Positions 11,874-12,665 of a DNA stretch of 12,665 bases are shown here, piece after piece; position 1 is the first letter of the stretch, and each line of letters begins with the position of its first letter. The position numbers and the translations under genes are program-made. Origin of the DNA: an uncultured Oscillospiraceae bacterium (GTDB lineage: Bacteria > Bacillota > Clostridia > Oscillospirales > Oscillospiraceae); NCBI GenBank assembly GCA_934572355.1, contig CAKTKV010000030.1, positions 1 to 12,665 of the forward strand, given 5' to 3'. The notes under the pieces were generated by a model. That model was not told where the DNA came from and ran no database searches. It worked only from the letters and a program-made list of their open reading frames with translations.

Positions 11874-12665
11874 TTACCTATAATTGTTATCGTCGTCGAA
11901 AAAGTCGCTCATGTCGATATTCGCGTCGAAGCGCTCGGAGGGATCGACGGTCGTGTAGCCGCGCGGGCCGTTCTCCTCGCGCGCCTGACGCGCGCGCCTG
12001 CGCTGCTCGGCGCGGCGGCGCTCCTCAAGGTGCTTCCTGCGCAGCCTTCTGTAGCGCGCGACGAGCACCGTGTATATGAGCGTGAACGCGACGATGATTA
12101 TCAGCAGCGCGATGACCCAGCCCTTGCTGAATATCTCGCCGAGACGCTGCTTGAGATATGCGCTCTTTGAAAGCTCAACATCCGCGCCGGTTATCAGCTT
12201 GACCGTGCCGTAGGTCTCTCCGTCGGCAGACAGGCGTATCTCGCCGAGCACCGTGCCCGCGGGCAGCGGGGCAACAAGGCGCTGGTCGTATATTGTGACA
12301 TCGCGCGTTATTGCATCGTTGGAGACCTCATTCGGCATAAGCACGTTCAGGTTGCCCGCAGGATAGAGCATGACCGTCCCGCCGCCCTCGGCCATTTCGA
12401 CATTCACCTTCGTGATAGGCTCGGTAGAGCTGAGTATGCTGCGGTAGGAGAAGTTATCGAAAGCCCAGTCATACAGTGTACGGCTGTCGACAAAGTTGTA
12501 GCATTCCTCTATCTCCGCGTTGAGCGGGCCGTCGCAGCCCATCGCAACGGCGAGTATACGCACGCCGTTGCGCTCGGCGCTGGAGACGAGGCAGTAGCCC
12601 GCGGCGCGGGTATAGCCGGTCTTGCCGCCCTTGGCGCCGTCATAGAGATAGCGGCCGTTGTAGGA
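11874..12665 (-). CDS. D-alanyl-D-alanine carboxypeptidase, C-terminal part (runs off right edge)
   Basis: The 263 visible residues are the end of a low-molecular-weight penicillin-binding protein (DacA/DacF type, S11 peptidase) that trims the terminal D-Ala from peptidoglycan stem peptides outside the membrane. The third active-site motif KTG is seen in AKGGKTGYTRAAGYCLV (fragment residues 11-27); the Ser-x-x-Lys and Ser-x-Asn motifs lie beyond the window. After the catalytic domain comes the beta-rich PBP5 C-terminal domain (about 72-165), then a membrane helix (about 182-202, GWVIALLIIIVAFTLIYTV) in place of the usual amphipathic anchor, and a long, strongly basic Arg-rich cytoplasmic tail ending in an acidic stretch (DMSDFFDDDNNYR). 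The tail is longer than usual for the family. The open frame continues to the window edge, so the true start is outside. Confidence 0.93.
   Translation of the reverse strand, partial: SYNGRYLYDGAKGGKTGYTRAAGYCLVSSAERNGVRILAVAMGCDGPLNAEIEECYNFVDSRTLYDWAFDNFSYRSILSSTEPITKVNVEMAEGGGTVMLYPAGNLNVLMPNEVSNDAITRDVTIYDQRLVAPLPAGTVLGEIRLSADGETYGTVKLITGADVELSKSAYLKQRLGEIFSKGWVIALLIIIVAFTLIYTVLVARYRRLRRKHLEERRRAEQRRRARQAREENGPRGYTTVDPSERFDANIDMSDFFDDDNNYR

Noticed and set aside
1..12665. CRISPR array, tRNA, rRNA, insertion sequence or prophage
   Set aside because: No regularly spaced repeats, no tRNA-like cloverleaf, no transposase, integrase or phage structural motif recognised on either strand.

Overview
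The window is about 12.7 kb of fairly GC-rich chromosomal DNA from a low-GC-lineage (Firmicutes) bacterium of the class Clostridia, most likely a gut Oscillospirales/Oscillospiraceae member. This rests on strong AGGAGG ribosome sites, consensus sigma-A promoters, RNase Y, a SleB-type wall hydrolase, a DUF4349 lipoprotein, and a KdpD-like kinase with a DUF4118 sensor. The genus is inference. No phage, transposase, CRISPR array, tRNA or rRNA was seen. Most long plus-strand open frames in the first 6 kb and at 10.7-11.7 kb are antisense shadows of the real genes.

Layout. 1-1014 (-): 5' part of rny (RNase Y), running off the left edge, behind a ~184-nt leader and a consensus promoter with a palindrome in its spacer. 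1333-2328 (-): DUF4349 lipoprotein with its own terminator. 2500-3228 (+): YhhN-family membrane protein behind a consensus promoter. 3279-4574 (-): secreted two-domain protein, a serine beta-lactamase-like domain with altered catalytic residues joined to an intact NlpC/P60 peptidase. 4800-5768 (-) and 5921-6499 (+): divergent D-2-hydroxyacid dehydrogenase and isochorismatase-family hydrolase. 6725-6994 (+): small acidic protein of unknown function behind a structured ~110-nt leader. 7092-7885 (+): two-gene operon of a hypoxanthine-type DNA glycosylase and a Dabb-domain protein, whose last stop codon overlaps that of a convergent SleB-like hydrolase (7882-8715, -). 8745-9020: gene-free, multi-hairpin DNA that looks like an interspersed repeat. 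9066-9635 (-): membrane-anchored bacterial PH-like protein. 9951-11775 (-): two-component system (KdpE-like regulator, N-terminally short KdpD-like kinase). 11874-12665 (-): C-terminal part of a D-alanyl-D-alanine carboxypeptidase running off the right edge.

How they fit together. Several products act on or in the envelope: NlpC/P60 protein, SleB-like hydrolase, DD-carboxypeptidase, DUF4349 lipoprotein, PH-like membrane protein, YhhN protein. Most units are single genes with their own promoter and terminator, so this is a patchwork of monocistrons rather than one pathway; the operons visible are kinase/regulator and glycosylase/Dabb. No complete new defence or biosynthetic system is evident. 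The best leads are the pseudo-beta-lactamase/NlpC fusion, the structured leader ahead of the small unknown protein, the rny promoter palindrome and leader ORF, the repeated TTAACGGG boxes at the kinase promoter, and the hairpin repeat.
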